Shown piece after piece: positions 19,981-34,900 of a stretch of 64,000 nt of DNA. A program made the translations under genes and the position numbers. A model generated the notes under the pieces. It searched no databases, had not been told where the DNA came from, and saw only the letters and a list, made by a program, of their open reading frames with translations. The stretch's first letter is position 1; every line of letters starts with the position of its first letter. This DNA comes from Phoronis australis (Eukaryota > Phoronida > Phoronidae), in assembly GCA_002633005.1 (NCBI GenBank), contig NMRA01000312.1, forward strand, positions 62,001 through 126,000, given 5' to 3'.

Positions 19981-22900
19981 CTAAGAAAAATACATGGAAA
20001 CATGGTGATTGAAACTAAGTGTCCTGCAGTGGCAATATGGCGAAGAGTTGGCTGCTTTCTGATTGGCATGAAGCAAGTTCACTGACTGATAACGGTAGCA
20101 GTTACCAAGCTAATAACTGCAAAACTACCGGTATGTACACAGGCAAAATGCCTAACGTATGCTTTCACAGTCCACAAAATATTCTTTTAAAAAAGTGAGT
20201 CAAAGTGTGTCGCTGAGGACCCCGGTTCTCAGACAAAGTTTAAGTAGGTCACCCAATAAAAATACCAAAACTGGGCTAACTTTGCAATATCATATTTTCC
20301 AAACTTCTGATCAGATTCACATTGAACATGTTCAGATATTATTTGCTTTGAACATGTTCAGATACTATTCACTTTGAACATGTTCAGATACTATTCACTT
20401 TGAACATGTTCAGATACTATTCACTTTAAAACATGTTCAGATACAAAGCATTGCTCTCCAACATGCTTTTAGGGATTCTTTTCAAAATGTTCCAATTTTA
20501 CATGAGAGCGATCAAACATGGGACTTATGATTTTTATGAAAAAAATCAAAACTTGCATAGATGAAAACGACTGAAAATTTAGAAAACTATAGCAGTATTG
20601 CTCCAGTGACTATTGCCAAGAATAGCTGAATGAATGATCCCGTGATATGGTTTGCAAAATCCGACCAGGTATTCACCTTTGACATTTTCCATGAGCTTTT
20701 ACACAAGTCTTGTTTATTTTTTATCACTTTTCACAAAGCGTGGTTCTACAACATACCATCCACAAATCCGTCATCAGTGTCGCCAAAGTTAAGGCGAGTC
20801 CCCGTGCCAAAGCCAAACAGAGATTTGAAGCGTGACATCATAAAGCTAACGATCTCATAGTCGTTCTTCTCACGAATCGTCTCCCACTTGACGATGGAGA
20901 AAGCATCACAGATCATGGAGAGGAAGAAGTTAAGCAGCATGAACGTTACAAAGATGACAAATGAGAGGAACACCAGCGGTGCAAACACTGGGTTGGCCTG
21001 GGACAGGGAGTTGTAGTCAAACTTGTCTGCAATGAAAGTAAGAGGAAGACTATTGAGAGTGTGGTAAATACAGTATTATACCAATATAATCATACAAAAT
21101 ACAGTACTATACAAATTAAAGTAATCATACAAAATTTATTTTACCATCATGGCAGCTAATTCTGTTAACAGTATAAATAACTATTAGGGCGACAAAATTC
21201 TAATTACAAAATCAGTTAGCCACCTTACTTTATAGCCAACTTTCCTGTTAATTCCCCTTCATTCTCGGTTATGAGGGGACACAACTCTGACAATAAATTC
21301 AGCTTCCACCCAGTCGTCATGACAGGTAATTATGGGTCATTTTGTCTGAATACTTTTGTCTTGTACCGTATGCCAGCGGGGTGATCGCTGGATAAGTTTA
21401 GGACTAATCAAGAGTGAAAGCTAAGACAGTTTAACAATCTCACAGTTTTAACTATCAAGAATATTAAAAATAAAATAGACAGTCATAACATTCATACTGA
21501 GCAGCATTATTTTACAATCTTGACCAGCGGTCAACAGTGGATAAACATTGAGAGAACAGGAGATTCCACCAATGCAACAATACATAATTATGACATAGTA
21601 GTGATTACTGGTACCCACAGGAACATCTCTTGATTCACGTGCACATGTCATAATACCATTTCTTCACTACTCCAAACTTTTTCTTTTAAATATGGTGCCT
21701 GCTACACAATTCATAACGCATGACCTTAGTAATCTCCGACGTCCTTCACAACATGTGTCTAGAATCTCCAACAATATTCGGTTTGTCTAGGAAGCACTTA
21801 CTCAACATCATACTGAAGAGCGTCTCCGCAGCTTTGATGAAAGTGCTGAAGCTGAGAAGCGTGCGTCCAAAGATAATGAATGTGGCCACGGTGTACGCCA
21901 TGAACACCACCAAAAAGACGACACAGAAAGAGGCGATGGGACCAGCGGCCAGCGCCAGGGTGCGTCCCAGCATGCTCATCTTCTTGTTGAAGCGCAGTAG
22001 CTTCAGGCACTTAATGGTGGCTGTAAATATGATGAAAGCGACCACGTAGCCAAACACCTGCAAAATATTGGCAAATACAATGTCTAAGTCAAAGTCTCAG
22101 TCCACATGTTTTATTTAAAGTCAGATTTAGAAAACGTAAACACGAGATAGTCCTTTATCAGATATTAGTTTCTTCTAAAGCTGTATTGAGTGCGCCGTTG
22201 TTTAGGTAATACGACTATTAACATGGGACATTCTGTTTCATGCAAAAAACTGTCAAATGTTTTAATTAAATTTGTCATCCTCACAAAATGATTATATTGA
22301 GGTCAGAGGTCAGCATGGAGCTGAGCTGATATGTGTAACTTTTGGCTTATAATAAACCATGTCTTATTTTATCTTACTTTGACCTGCCGATGTAGCACTT
22401 GACATAACTAAGATTTGTCTATACAACCCATTTTGTGGTTTTTCACTCATTTTGTGATATTTGTAATGCGCAAATCGAACTGCAATTATCTCATTATGGA
22501 CAAGATTTCGTCATGTAAGATATTACAGTTAATCCCTCTTCAATTCCATGCGAAAGTTATTAGCATAGCAATTTTCTCACTTTCAAAGGGCCAGGATTTG
22601 ATAAAAAGCAAAATATTTTACCATAAAGGAGGTACAACAGTTCAAGATATTACGCTAATGACGAAGCCAATTTCTTCTCATTTATTTTTTAACGAAAAAT
22701 TTGACAAAATAAAATTCTGCAATTCTGTCACCTTGTTTGTTCTGAAGAAAACTGATATTTAAGCTCAAGTCAATCAACTATTAATTGTAAACAAGTTAAA
22801 ATTTACAGTCAAGATCATTAAGCTATGACAAGAAAACAACCCAAAGGTGGCACAGTGCCAATGGCGGACATATTTTTGCATGACAAAGATAATGCGTCCA

Positions 22901-25900
22901 CATATAAATATGTGGGCGCATAAAAAGTCATAAAGCATAATGTGCATTCATTGCTAACAACAAAAAAGTGAACCTGCTGAAATGTTCCTAATGGAAGAGC
23001 AGCATTGTGGGTAACCAGTGCCCTTTTCTAAGGATGCCTCCTAATTTGATCAGAGCCAGGTCAATCTGAAGTGCGTTCTGTAGACCAAAGGAAATTGCGA
23101 AACACTATTGGTGAGAAATCTTTTCTATGAAAAGGAGCCCTTGAGAAACACTCACCTCTCACTTGTGAGATTTTGCTTGGTCATATGTGATCTTGCTTTT
23201 ATGCGAGTTTGTCAAGTCTACGAAATTCACCCCTACCTTTACGTTTGATTTAGTTTTAACTCTACTTTGTATTCTGTGCATCACCCTCTTTCCCTTACCT
23301 CGTCCCAGCCTGCCGTCCACTGGAAGTTAATGAAGGCCGTGCGATCTTCTTTGTAACGATTCATCAGGATGATGGCCAACACGAAGCGGTAAAAGAACAT
23401 GACCACAGCAGTGATCATGAGACACGTGACTGCAAACTCCATCTTATTCCAGAAGTCCTAAAAGCAGAGAAGACAACATTAATGATTCGGGGAGAAATCA
23501 AAAAGGGACCGAATCCAAACTGAGAAGTTATTGTTCCTTTTCGATACATGCTATCTTTGCCAGGGTAAAAACATATTAAATATAAAAAGAACTGAATGAT
23601 TACTTTTCATCCAAAATTAACTGTACAAAATAACATACATGTTTGGCTATATGAAACTGATAATAGCCAGAAAGCACATGACTCAAAAGAACTACATTCA
23701 TTGGATTTAGGAGGTACATTATTTAATTATGTAGGAATGAATATCCAGATAATTTTTCCATTGTCTAGCATTGCCCAAGACCGAAAGAAAAATTAAAACC
23801 CTTTAGTTTTGGTTAAAAAGAACAAATGGGGGCTACTCTGTTGCTCAGCAAGATGGCTGTTACTACATCTGTCCATCAGAAATGCAAAAACTTGAAAAGA
23901 ACAACACATTTGACTTAAACATGGTTAGGCACAACGTTGTCTTAAAACCTTCCAGCTGTTGACACACACCTTGAAGTAGTTGCGTAAACCATCCTTCTTT
24001 ATCTTCAATATCTCGCGCACCATGTAGAATATGGTAAAACAGATGGTTAGAAACTCGGCCACCAGGACAGTCAGCATTCCTGGACCCATCTGATCCAGAC
24101 GCATGATGTAGAACTTGTACATGGGATAGATGGCTACCAAGACAAACAAACGTGCAGCGTGTTTGAAACATTTGTGGAGTATCATTCCTGAGCAGGCTAC
24201 GCATGTAACATCTAAGCAAAAGATGCAGTACAAGCCAAAAGCATTCAGTCAAAATGACTCAAAATTCCCCGTCATTATGGCTGAGCAGAATCTGAATTCA
24301 TCACCGGAGTTATTTCCCCTGATGACTGAGAATGAAGGGAATTAACAGGAGTCAGTAAAGTGTGCAAGCCATACTGTAATTAGAATTTTTACACATTAAT
24401 AATAATTAATAGTAATTAATAGTAATTATCAGGAATTACCAGTAATTTTTTTCTGTTAACAGCATAAAATGTCATGACGGGAACATGATATTTTGTCCGA
24501 TTACTTTCGTCTTGTACTGCATAGGAATCTTCTAATTGGCCAAAAGTTTCTTTGCGAGACTTTTCAAGTTGGCTGTTTTTTTCTAAGAACATGTCTTAGA
24601 AAAAACTTTTCCATTTGTTACTATGCACTTTTCGTTAGTCATCTGCTTATGCTATCTAGATGCAGTATAATTTTGTAGAATTTGATCAACATCAGTAAGG
24701 ATCACAAACATTTTTAAGTCTGGTCTGCAAGCCACCTATTGGCCACATCACATGACCTAATGGACATAAGTCCGACAAGATTTCTGCCCCCAACCAGGAC
24801 GTGCAGAACAGACTTAAAAATGTTGGTGATCTATTTCCACACAGGTTTAAGATTTACATAGGCTTATACATATCAGTAAGGATCAATGCCTGAGAGTGTC
24901 TTCACAACAATTTGAGGATGATTTAGCGTTTAAGCATAAATCTCATGATGATGACATCCTTCTGTTGGTAAAAATCAAATTAAAATGATTTAGGTTACTA
25001 TGCAAATGATTTAGGTTAGTATGCAAATGATTTAGGTTAGTATGCAAATGATTTAGGTTAATATGCAAATGATGACACAAGTCTAAAAGGCACATCCTAA
25101 AATAGCACAGCACCACTCCCTATATAGTTTTTACCCACGACGCAACACATGGGTCAAAAACTTGTTCTGCTACTTCACTTCACATGAAAATGTATTAGTA
25201 ACTATCTCATATCCTAATTATAATAATAATTCATGACCGTATTGTTTTACTGCACTTTGAGATGTAATGCTGATGATAAGAAATTAGCAAAAGTACCAAC
25301 ATCAGCGCTAAAGGGGCAATGTATTCTTCTATTTAGTTAACTAACTCATGAGTCCTTCACATTTCGAAAAGTAAGTCAGTCATGCAAAGCATTTTCAACC
25401 TCCTCGAAAGAGAACAGTTCCACCCACGACAGACCTATTACTGTCTGCCCAGTCTTAGAGACATACCTCCAGTTGGTAACAGTTCCAGTAACATGAAGGA
25501 GACCGCATGCAGGTTAACTTGTGGATTGTACAAAACAAATTCCACAAAGATTGCACGGGCACTCGAGTCCAGCCAATTGTTGTTCTTGAGATAAGCAAGT
25601 ACACTGCGAGCCTTCTCTTTTGTAGTGCCCAAGTTGGCGGTGAAGCCTCCACCGGCGTATGTTGCTAGGTTACCTGTGTACGGGTAGCCATCGAGTGCGG
25701 AGTGGTTCTGCCAGTAAAACCCCTCATCTGGTCGATCACGCACATCTACAAGATGATAACTGAGATCACAAGAGCAGTCTAATGTTGTTTGTTTTCAATA
25801 GTTTGACTCCAGTCATTCAACACAGAATATGGCATGCACACTGAAGCAAGATTAACAACCGGATGATCGCCACACAAATAAAAAAGTTCGTTGTTCAATT

Positions 25901-28900
25901 CAATGTTTTGTCTTTTCATTAGACATCAGGATCATATTTACGACAATTTANNNNNNNNNNNNNNNNNNNNNNNNNNNNNNNNNNNNNNNNNNNNNNNNNN
26001 NNNNNNNNNNNNNNNNNNNNCATTAAAGAGTCATTGGCCATTCAGAACCAGCATGCCACTGATTCTCTGAATAACATGCAGAGCTCAGTGACCCTGCAAC
26101 TATGGTGATGACCAGCTACTGACTACATTCCCTGTATCTCTAACTTCACTTTATGGATGTTACCTGAGCTGTATGTTGGCACTTGTCCTAAAGTGTCGTA
26201 AATATGATCCTGATGTCTAATGAAAAGACGAAACGTTGAATTGAACAACGAACTTTTTTATTTGCGTGGCGATCGTCCGGTTTTTAATCTTACTGTGGCC
26301 AAAAACTGATTTAATTAACACTGAAGCAAGCAAGTGAAGTCTGTGAATTGCAAAATAGTCAGACAAGACCATTAAAACAATACCAATCAAATGAGCCTTC
26401 CACACAATACAATGAGCATTATTCAAAAGCAGTTGAAAAATCAAAGCATGATTTGCACACTCATGCAGCTATTTAGAAATCATCTTAAAGGTAGTAAATC
26501 ACTTTTTTTCACAAACAAACATTTAATTTACAAGAAACGACCCAAGGACACCACACAAGCCTGGTCAGACCACGAGGTTCAAGGACCAGTCGATTACTAA
26601 ATTAAGTCGTTTATTGACCCAAGTGAAAATGACTGGTAAAGAATCTCTACCTGGAGCTACTTCAATCCGCATTACAACTCCCTACCCCAGGGAATGTACA
26701 CCAGACTAAAATGTGCTGTACGTACCTGACATGTTTACAGGAACCCAGCTCCTACGATAATGACCCTGGTCTTCAAAATCCATGTTGTAAGCTTCGCGAC
26801 ACTGCAGTGGAAAGTCTACTGAAGTCACCGAGCAATTATCTGGAACCAAGGAGACGACATTAGACATTTTAGATAAAATGGGGTGCAATCAGTACCAAAA
26901 CTAGTTTCTTGAAAGTTTGGCCACATCACACAAGATCATGCTATTTTCATGACACGCTCTGCTATTCATCAATTTCTGCATATTTGATTGGGTATTTGGA
27001 TTGCCATGGCGATTAGCTGTACAAGCAAAGTCAACCTATAGTATGACTAAGCAGTAAAGAGGTCAGCTTGTGCTGAAGCAGTCTGATTGACCAGTGCATG
27101 ATAATAGTCACAAGGGTCCTGCATCATGAGAACCAGTTTTCTCCACTGAATGAGCAGCAAACTGGTTCTCAAAATCCAAGACACATGTAAGTGACTACTG
27201 CCCAGTGCCCAAACGAATGAAGCTGAAAATAAAAAAACTGAACAATTAATTTAACTTGTTAAACAGATTTATCAACTTCCCTACATCATTTCTATATTTC
27301 TGCCCTTAGGATTTATTTCACATTACCCATCTCTATTATTGTAGCCACCATGTGCTACTTTTGTATTCATACACCTCCCTACTCATTATTTCATTGGTCT
27401 AGCTCATTCAGGCATAAAAAAGACCTGCTGTGTTTTTCCGTATTAATTTTCCCACCGTCCATCACAGGGGTTATTGATTTTCCTATTTTATCCATTTTCT
27501 GTTAGGCCCTTCAGCTACAGGCATGGCAGTGCAAAGTGTCTCCTAAAGGTGAATTTGCATTATGCTGCAGCTGCTACAGTAAGCACACAAACACACACAG
27601 AGCAGAGACTAACGTGTAGGCATCCGCAGCAGGCGTAGCCGAGGACTACCCAACATGAACATGTTGCGGTCCTGCGTGAAGCCTTGTGAGAACCAGTACT
27701 GCTTGCCGTTGTACCACACATCTGGATAGACACTGTTCACGAATGTCTGGTTGAGCCAGGACCAGAACTGGTTATAGTTGGTCACCTGAAAATAAACAGA
27801 GGGTGCGTTCAGTTATAATGCATTTTCGTCGTCATAGACCGTCCCTAGTAGCCAGTACACCTATTTGGCATGGTCGAATTTCTTGAGCAAATTCCAGGTA
27901 TTTATCCGGTGGATTATGCGTCATTTCACACGCGTACCTAATAAGCCGATGATGTTAATTTGAGTTACCTAGAGAAGCAAGACCTTTTTGTTTCCACTTT
28001 GTAACTCTTTCAATGAACAGAAATCTGCTTCAAAACAGCGATAATATAATAAAGTCCATGAAGTTCCTAAGATAACAGAGTGCAATCGAAGATGCACCTT
28101 TTATCAATAGAGTTATGCTTTTAGAGATGTAGGGGTCTTGCTGCGATATTTTATCAATCATGGTAAATACAGCTCAAACCAATTATTGAGATCAGAGAAT
28201 GGCCAAATAACAGGTTTTTAAAAACCCAAGGTTTGGTACAGGCATGAAAATTACTTCAACAAAGTTATGATCATGAATCAGCCACTAAATCAGTTTTATT
28301 TTTCAACAAAATCCTAAATATTTAAGGACTCGGAAAACAGACTAAACAAAACTTTGCAATTTAGTCAAATGCTTTTTATTCAGACCACAAAATTCCATCA
28401 ATGCTATAAAACACAGCAGCTGAAATATTTGAGCACTGTCATCATATACCATAATCAGTCACACAACATACCCCTTCAAATGACATCGTGGTTGAAGATG
28501 AAGAAAAATGGCCATCGCTGACCAAGTTCTTGACGTTTCTGAAGACAAAGTTCGACCAGGGGTCGCGGTTGCCATAGCCAATCATGAGCAAGAGGTAGAG
28601 GAAGAAGAGATACACAATGATTTCCACGATGATTGCCTGCATCTCATTCTCCTTTTGTCTACAAGTAATTATTACAAACCATGAACACAATCTTCCAAGA
28701 GCTTCAGGTCGTATTAATTGATGATTCCTAATAACCAAGAATTACTTTAAGTTGTTAACAACTGTTAGACTGGCATATCATGTGCTTCTGTTTGCAATCT
28801 GTTAAAATTTATTCATGGCATTTTGCAATGAATGCTTAGTGAGAGCTTTCATGGTGGCCTGCTATCGTTGGTCACTCTGTTTTGTGAGTTGGCCACAAGA

Positions 28901-31900
28901 TGGCACTAGCGGACAACTCACAACGATAAAAGTTTACCCCTTGGATGGGGTCTAAAAAGGTGACATTAAATAAGATGCTAATGGCCAGTATCGCTATTAA
29001 GTCAAGCCGTGGACGGCTAGAATATTTTCTCAATAACATAGTACTGTAAAAACAAAATATTTTAAAATGAGCATGCCCAGACAGAAAAGTGCAAAAAACA
29101 AATTTACTTGTCGGCTTACGCATATCATAGGAATGATGGGGTCGAACCAAAAATATTTTAAAGAGCTGCCTTAAATGGATTCATCTTCCTTCACAGCAAA
29201 ACCTCAAAACAGTGACCTACATATTAATCAATAAAATATTATGGAACGTAACACAAATGGGGGGTGAGCGAGAGCAAGTACGAGCTGCTTGTTTGTGTAC
29301 CTTTGTAACTTGCATGCCTTCAGATACTCCTCATCGGGGGGTACAGGTAAAGCTTTCATCTTGGCCATAGCCTTCCTCCACTTAGAGTCGGACCGTCGGT
29401 GATGTTTATGCAGGAACTCCTCTCCCTTCTGTAAACCCGTCTCCTTGACAACGTCTATGTCTTCCTCATCCTCCTCCACATCAGGTTTTTTGATGACCAG
29501 TGAATAGAAAACGGCCAGACCCAGCACCTGCATGGTCACAGGAAATGACATTACTATGTCTATGAAGGCTAAGCTGCAGTGGTAACACCATAGGAATAAC
29601 GTTTGAATTAAACTTACAGCTAAAAATTGAAGGGGTCTATACAGATTGCTTTTCGATGACGACCTGTCATTTTGTTCCAACTTCCAATAATCTACCAGCA
29701 ATTGATGGGCCCTCTGCAACCTAGCAGACACTTCGAGAGTGCAAGTACCGTACATGCCACTTAGTGCCAGTGAACAGACTGATGGCAGACCGTGCCAGGG
29801 AACAGACTGATGGCAGACCGTGCCAGGGAACAGACTGATGGCAGACCGTGCCAGGGAACAGACTGATGGCAGACCGTCATCAAAAAGCCCTCTACATTAC
29901 CCATTAAATTTTAACTGTCAGTATGGTTTAAGCCCCAATCACAATCATTCACTATTTATTTTTGTTTATCATATATCTCCATGATAGCAAGTAGCAGCAT
30001 ATATTAATAAAAACAACCACGGTTTTAAATCGAATTGGAGCTCTGTAGGTGAATATTTACATGACTTTGTGAACTTCTTTCAGAATTTAGATGTTCCTTG
30101 GTCCTGGTTTTCAAATGGAGAACAGTTTCGCCTATATAACTGAAGCCACATCCAGCACAGAAAAATTTGTATACTACCCTGGACCGTAGACCCATAGGAA
30201 TTTTGTCCTTAGGGTTAAATAAATTTGACAGTTTTAGAGACTTGAATGTTAATACAACTCTTAAGTTAATACAGTAATCATTCACCAATCTGTTGAGTTT
30301 TCGTTGAGCAATGATCTTAGCGTAAAACTCAACATAGGGTACTTTAAAGTACTTGTAGTTAGTTTTGTCTACAGGATGAATATCAGGGTTACGTTGGAGT
30401 CTTGCTTTCCGTACCCTATTGACTAATTCTAGAGGATAGCCATTCTTTTGCAAATTCGTTGTAAGTTCTTTAATATTAGAATCAAATCTAGCCCAAGTGT
30501 TGTTAATGCGATATACCCTGTCTATTAGAGCTTTAATGAGATCTACTTTATAAACAGAGGATGTGAAGCTATGAAAACAAGTGTACAGTCCTGTCTTATT
30601 ATGAAATACTGATGTTATCACTGAGGTACCCTCACGCTCCACTACTTGTTGCTGGGCCTAGCTAGGTGGCCACTATATTCTCTCTTCTGATGATGGAGTT
30701 TGAATAAATGACACCGAAACATGTCAATTCGATTTAAAACCGTGGCTGTTTTTAACATATATATAATTAAACTTAACTGGTTTCATTAAAGAAAACTGCA
30801 AAAAATATAGTTTTCAGAAACTCATGCAGACGGGTGGTGTAACTCGTGCAGTGTAAAACAATTTAAAAGCAAAATCAATATTAAAATAAAACATCACATA
30901 GATCTAATAAATTATTCACAAAGAAAAAGTTTTAAATACAACTGTTTATATTAAATTACACAGTCAATAGTGTTATATCATCATGAACTTGAAAACTTTC
31001 ATGTACCTCAGCAGTGCGCATAACTGATTGCGTTTTAAGTCATTCTTGAATCATAGCTTGAGAATGGTAGATATTCCTGCTGAAACATGCTGCGATTGTA
31101 ACACTTTGTTGTTCTCATTCAAACAAAAGAACAGTAAACAATTTAGAACAAAGTGACTACAAGAATTTAAAGTGATAAAGGGTGCTTTTGGATGCTTATA
31201 AATCTACAATTACGTCAGACACATCAAGATGAAACAGGTTTGAGATGGTTTAACATGCCAAAAATGATGCCAACGAGTTCCACCATGAACGAAGTGCAAT
31301 GTTACAAAAGTTATAAAGTCGAAAAATAAGTGCACATAATTTCAGAATTCATATATATTAGTTTCTCCACACAAAAACAAAATCAAGACAAAACACGAGT
31401 CGTCACTGCGTGTCCCAAGGTAATAATAAGCAATGAGCCTGGAGTGTGCACGTGCAATGATGCTATTAACAGTTGTCATGTACAATATTGTAGTAATGCA
31501 TACCTTGATGGGCTGAGTGAAGAAGATGGACTCAATGATAGAGACGATGAACGACACCATCCACTCATTGGATTTCTTGGCACCGAACACACCACCAACT
31601 TCCACAGTCATGTAGAAAGCCGCCCCACATGACCCAAAGCACAGCACATAGCCAATGTAGATAAACCAGTGAGGAAGCAGAAATTTCTTCTTCTTTTTCC
31701 CTGACCTTGTTGTCTTTTCGTCTTCATCTTCACCCTCATATGCATCTTGCAAGCTAATGGTACTGACCTGCACAGGAGACTTTAGGGAGCGCCCTGCGGG
31801 AAGCGGGGTTGTCCTAGGGGCAGGGGTTTTAAGCATGCGTTTCTCAGCATTTCCTGTTTCCAGGAATTCTACTTGCAGCTGCAGCTCTCGTGTAGGGTCA

Positions 31901-34900
31901 ATGGGAATAGGGTCGTCTTTGTAGACACTGTGAAGCTTCTTTGCCGACTTGAACTTCTTTTTCGGAGCTTTAGCATACCGAAAGAGCATGACAATAAGGA
32001 GGTTGATGGGGAACACAATTAAACTGCTGTAAATTCCAGTGAGAATCTGTTGAGGAGACAAGGAGATTGGGCCTATCTCAACCACTTGTTGAGGTGTGGA
32101 GCCGTCGTCGGTGTCATAAAACAAAATGTTTGCCATCATTGTGGAAAACAGGAGAGAGATGCAGCAGGTGAGCCGCTGGCACCGAGTGAAGCGGCTCTTG
32201 GCCGGCCGGCCGAACACGGAGAACCAGAGATGACCGTCAGTCAGATCCTTTTTTGTTTTGGTCCAGAACAGGTGGTTGAAGTTGGTCAGTTCTTCACGGC
32301 CAGCCAGAGGTATCACACGGTCCACCTACAGGGGAAGGTTAATGGTGGAACTATTTGTTGTTGTTGTGTGTGTAATAATAGAGTTACTGCCACAAATTTT
32401 TAAGGTATTCCAATGTCCCAGAACTTTGTAGCATAAATGGTAAAACGAAGTTAAAGAAATAGTGATCAGAAACCCTATAGGAAATTTTCTTTACAACTGC
32501 CAGGTGATATCACAAAGTTAAATATGAATCAGTATCGCACAATAATTTATCACTATAAGTACTATAAGAGGCTACAACAAACAAACAGCAGTGCCTCCTA
32601 CCAGTCCCTCATCCTCGTCAACAGCCCACCACTTATCTCCAATGAAGAAGAACTTCTCGCCAGTCTGCAGGTCTCTGACCACCATGCGGCTGAAGAACCA
32701 CGATGGGTTCGTGCCAGAGTTGTCGTGCCAGACACGCACGTGGGCAAGCTGCCCCAGGGTGTCAGACTCAGCCATAATGAACGAATCAACACTGCCCTTT
32801 TGTAGCACAGGTCTCTTGTCATCATAGATGAGGCGAGGATCGGTCTCACCTTCATCACCAGAAAATACCATGGAAACCTTGGCAGTTGTTCCTATGGAAA
32901 CAGGGAAGCAAATGATAATCAAGAGGGAATTAATTTATACTGTCTCTGCAAAGCTGCTGTTATGCTAGATGTCCCAGTACTGAAAAAGCTAGGACTTGGT
33001 TTTGTCAGTGTTTCAAGAATGCAAAGCACAGTACTGAGGCGCACCACAGTATTGAGGCGCACCACAGTATTGAGGCGCACCACAGTTATCTTAGTCATTA
33101 AGCCACGAGCTCTTAGAGGAACAAGATAAGTAAGGTTTGAAACACCATGATTTGCCAAGTGATAACTAAAAAAAGAAAACAAATCGCGTGTCATTTTTGC
33201 TTATCTCTGATGAATTTTCCTTTTTGAAAAAGTGATCAACTAAAAATACCGCACCACTGACTCAATTTTCAAAATTATGCTTTTTTGGCCAAACAGTATC
33301 AACATCTAACCTAAAGTGACCAAAACAGTCATCGTCAAGACTTAGACGTCTAGAGCATGACAAGGGGTGGTCAGCTGGCCAGACAAACAGGTCATACAGC
33401 AGCCAACAAAAGCTGTCCCCAACCAACAGAATAATGAGAACATGTTTGCGAACTGTACAACTGTTCACTGAAACTCACCAGCTCTGCTCTTGGAGCCTGT
33501 GTAGACAGTCAGTTCATACAAGTACTTGTGACGGGGATCATTATCCAACAGTGGACTGGAGCTGGCCTATTGGAGATAACATACAGGAGGGGTGAACAGC
33601 AAGACACTAATAACATCACCAGACAATTTATTGTACTTATTTCTCTTCATGAAGAATACGACTGCAAAACTGACATTGAGCTAAAAGTCTGCACTCTTCT
33701 GCACAGCTGGTTCAACAATGTTGGGAATCCCAGTGCTAATTTTTTGTTGTCATCACGCAATAAGATGAAAAGGTATAACTTAGATTCCGTTCAGAGTTAT
33801 ATTCGAAAAAGAGTGCACACATAGTCGGGCCTATTCCACGAAACACCTGTTCAAACATTTTATGCTTTCAACCTATTAATGTAGGCTAAAACCAGAAATT
33901 TCATTCACTCAATATCAATTACTTGATAAAAATTCTCATGAAATTCAAAATACCATTAAGTAATGAAAATCCCATGTGACAAAAATATTCATTGCCATAT
34001 GGCATTTATACTGTAGCATGGCACAACAGAAGAAACCCCACATAGGACATTCAAATGTTCCATGTGAGAATGCAATGTCCCATAGGAAAAATGCCATTTG
34101 TCCCATAGAACATGGGTTTGTGAAAGCTAAATAAAGACAGTAATAACAAAAAATTGTTTCAGGCAAATTCAATAACATATCCATTACACCCACTGTCAAC
34201 CGAATTGAGTCAAAACATTTCTTTAGATTTTTTAAAAATGTCATTTGATATAAGAATGCATTAGGACAGGTTCATTATGAAGGAACTTATCAAGTTGGTG
34301 TGTGTCATTTAAGATAATGAGAAAGCTCTTCCACTTGTTGTAAGTAGACATGCGACGATACCATCCAGGTACTGGTCAGATGTTTTGGTGTTTGGACATA
34401 AGTACCACACGAAGGACACATATGGCTACCATTAGTCAAGCGCCCTTGTGAAAGGCTAGGTTACAGTCACTTTTTAGAATTTGGATCACATGTCTCGTGC
34501 CTAATCTATCAAAACTCACTAAAATATTTGGTTTTCTTATATTGGGAAAGCTTTCCTTGGTTTGTATACAACATTTTAGAGATGCCCATTGTGCTGTTGA
34601 CTAGTTGCCTAACCAGTTGTGTACACTCATCCTGTACAATCCACAGAATATCAAGACAACAGATTCAGGAAAATAGTGAAGAAAGGTTGGCCTATGTTTG
34701 CCTGTCTATCGGCATAATATAATGCAAACTAAGGTTAAACATGAATTGGGTTCTACGTCTAATTGAAAGAATCTTCAAAATGTGATGGGAACAGAGGTAT
34801 TTTGTCATTTTCTGTAAATCAGCAACACATGCCACATAACAGAATTTATTAGTTAACAATCCAATACCATGTCAACACCTACCTTCAGTTCATCCATCCT

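Noticed and set aside
21720-22049. Plus-strand frame opposite polycystin exon 32
   Set aside because: Antisense shadow of the S4/S5 coding exon.
23596-23796. Plus-strand 66-codon frame in a channel-domain intron
   Set aside because: No family resemblance and an AT-rich composition; treated as chance.
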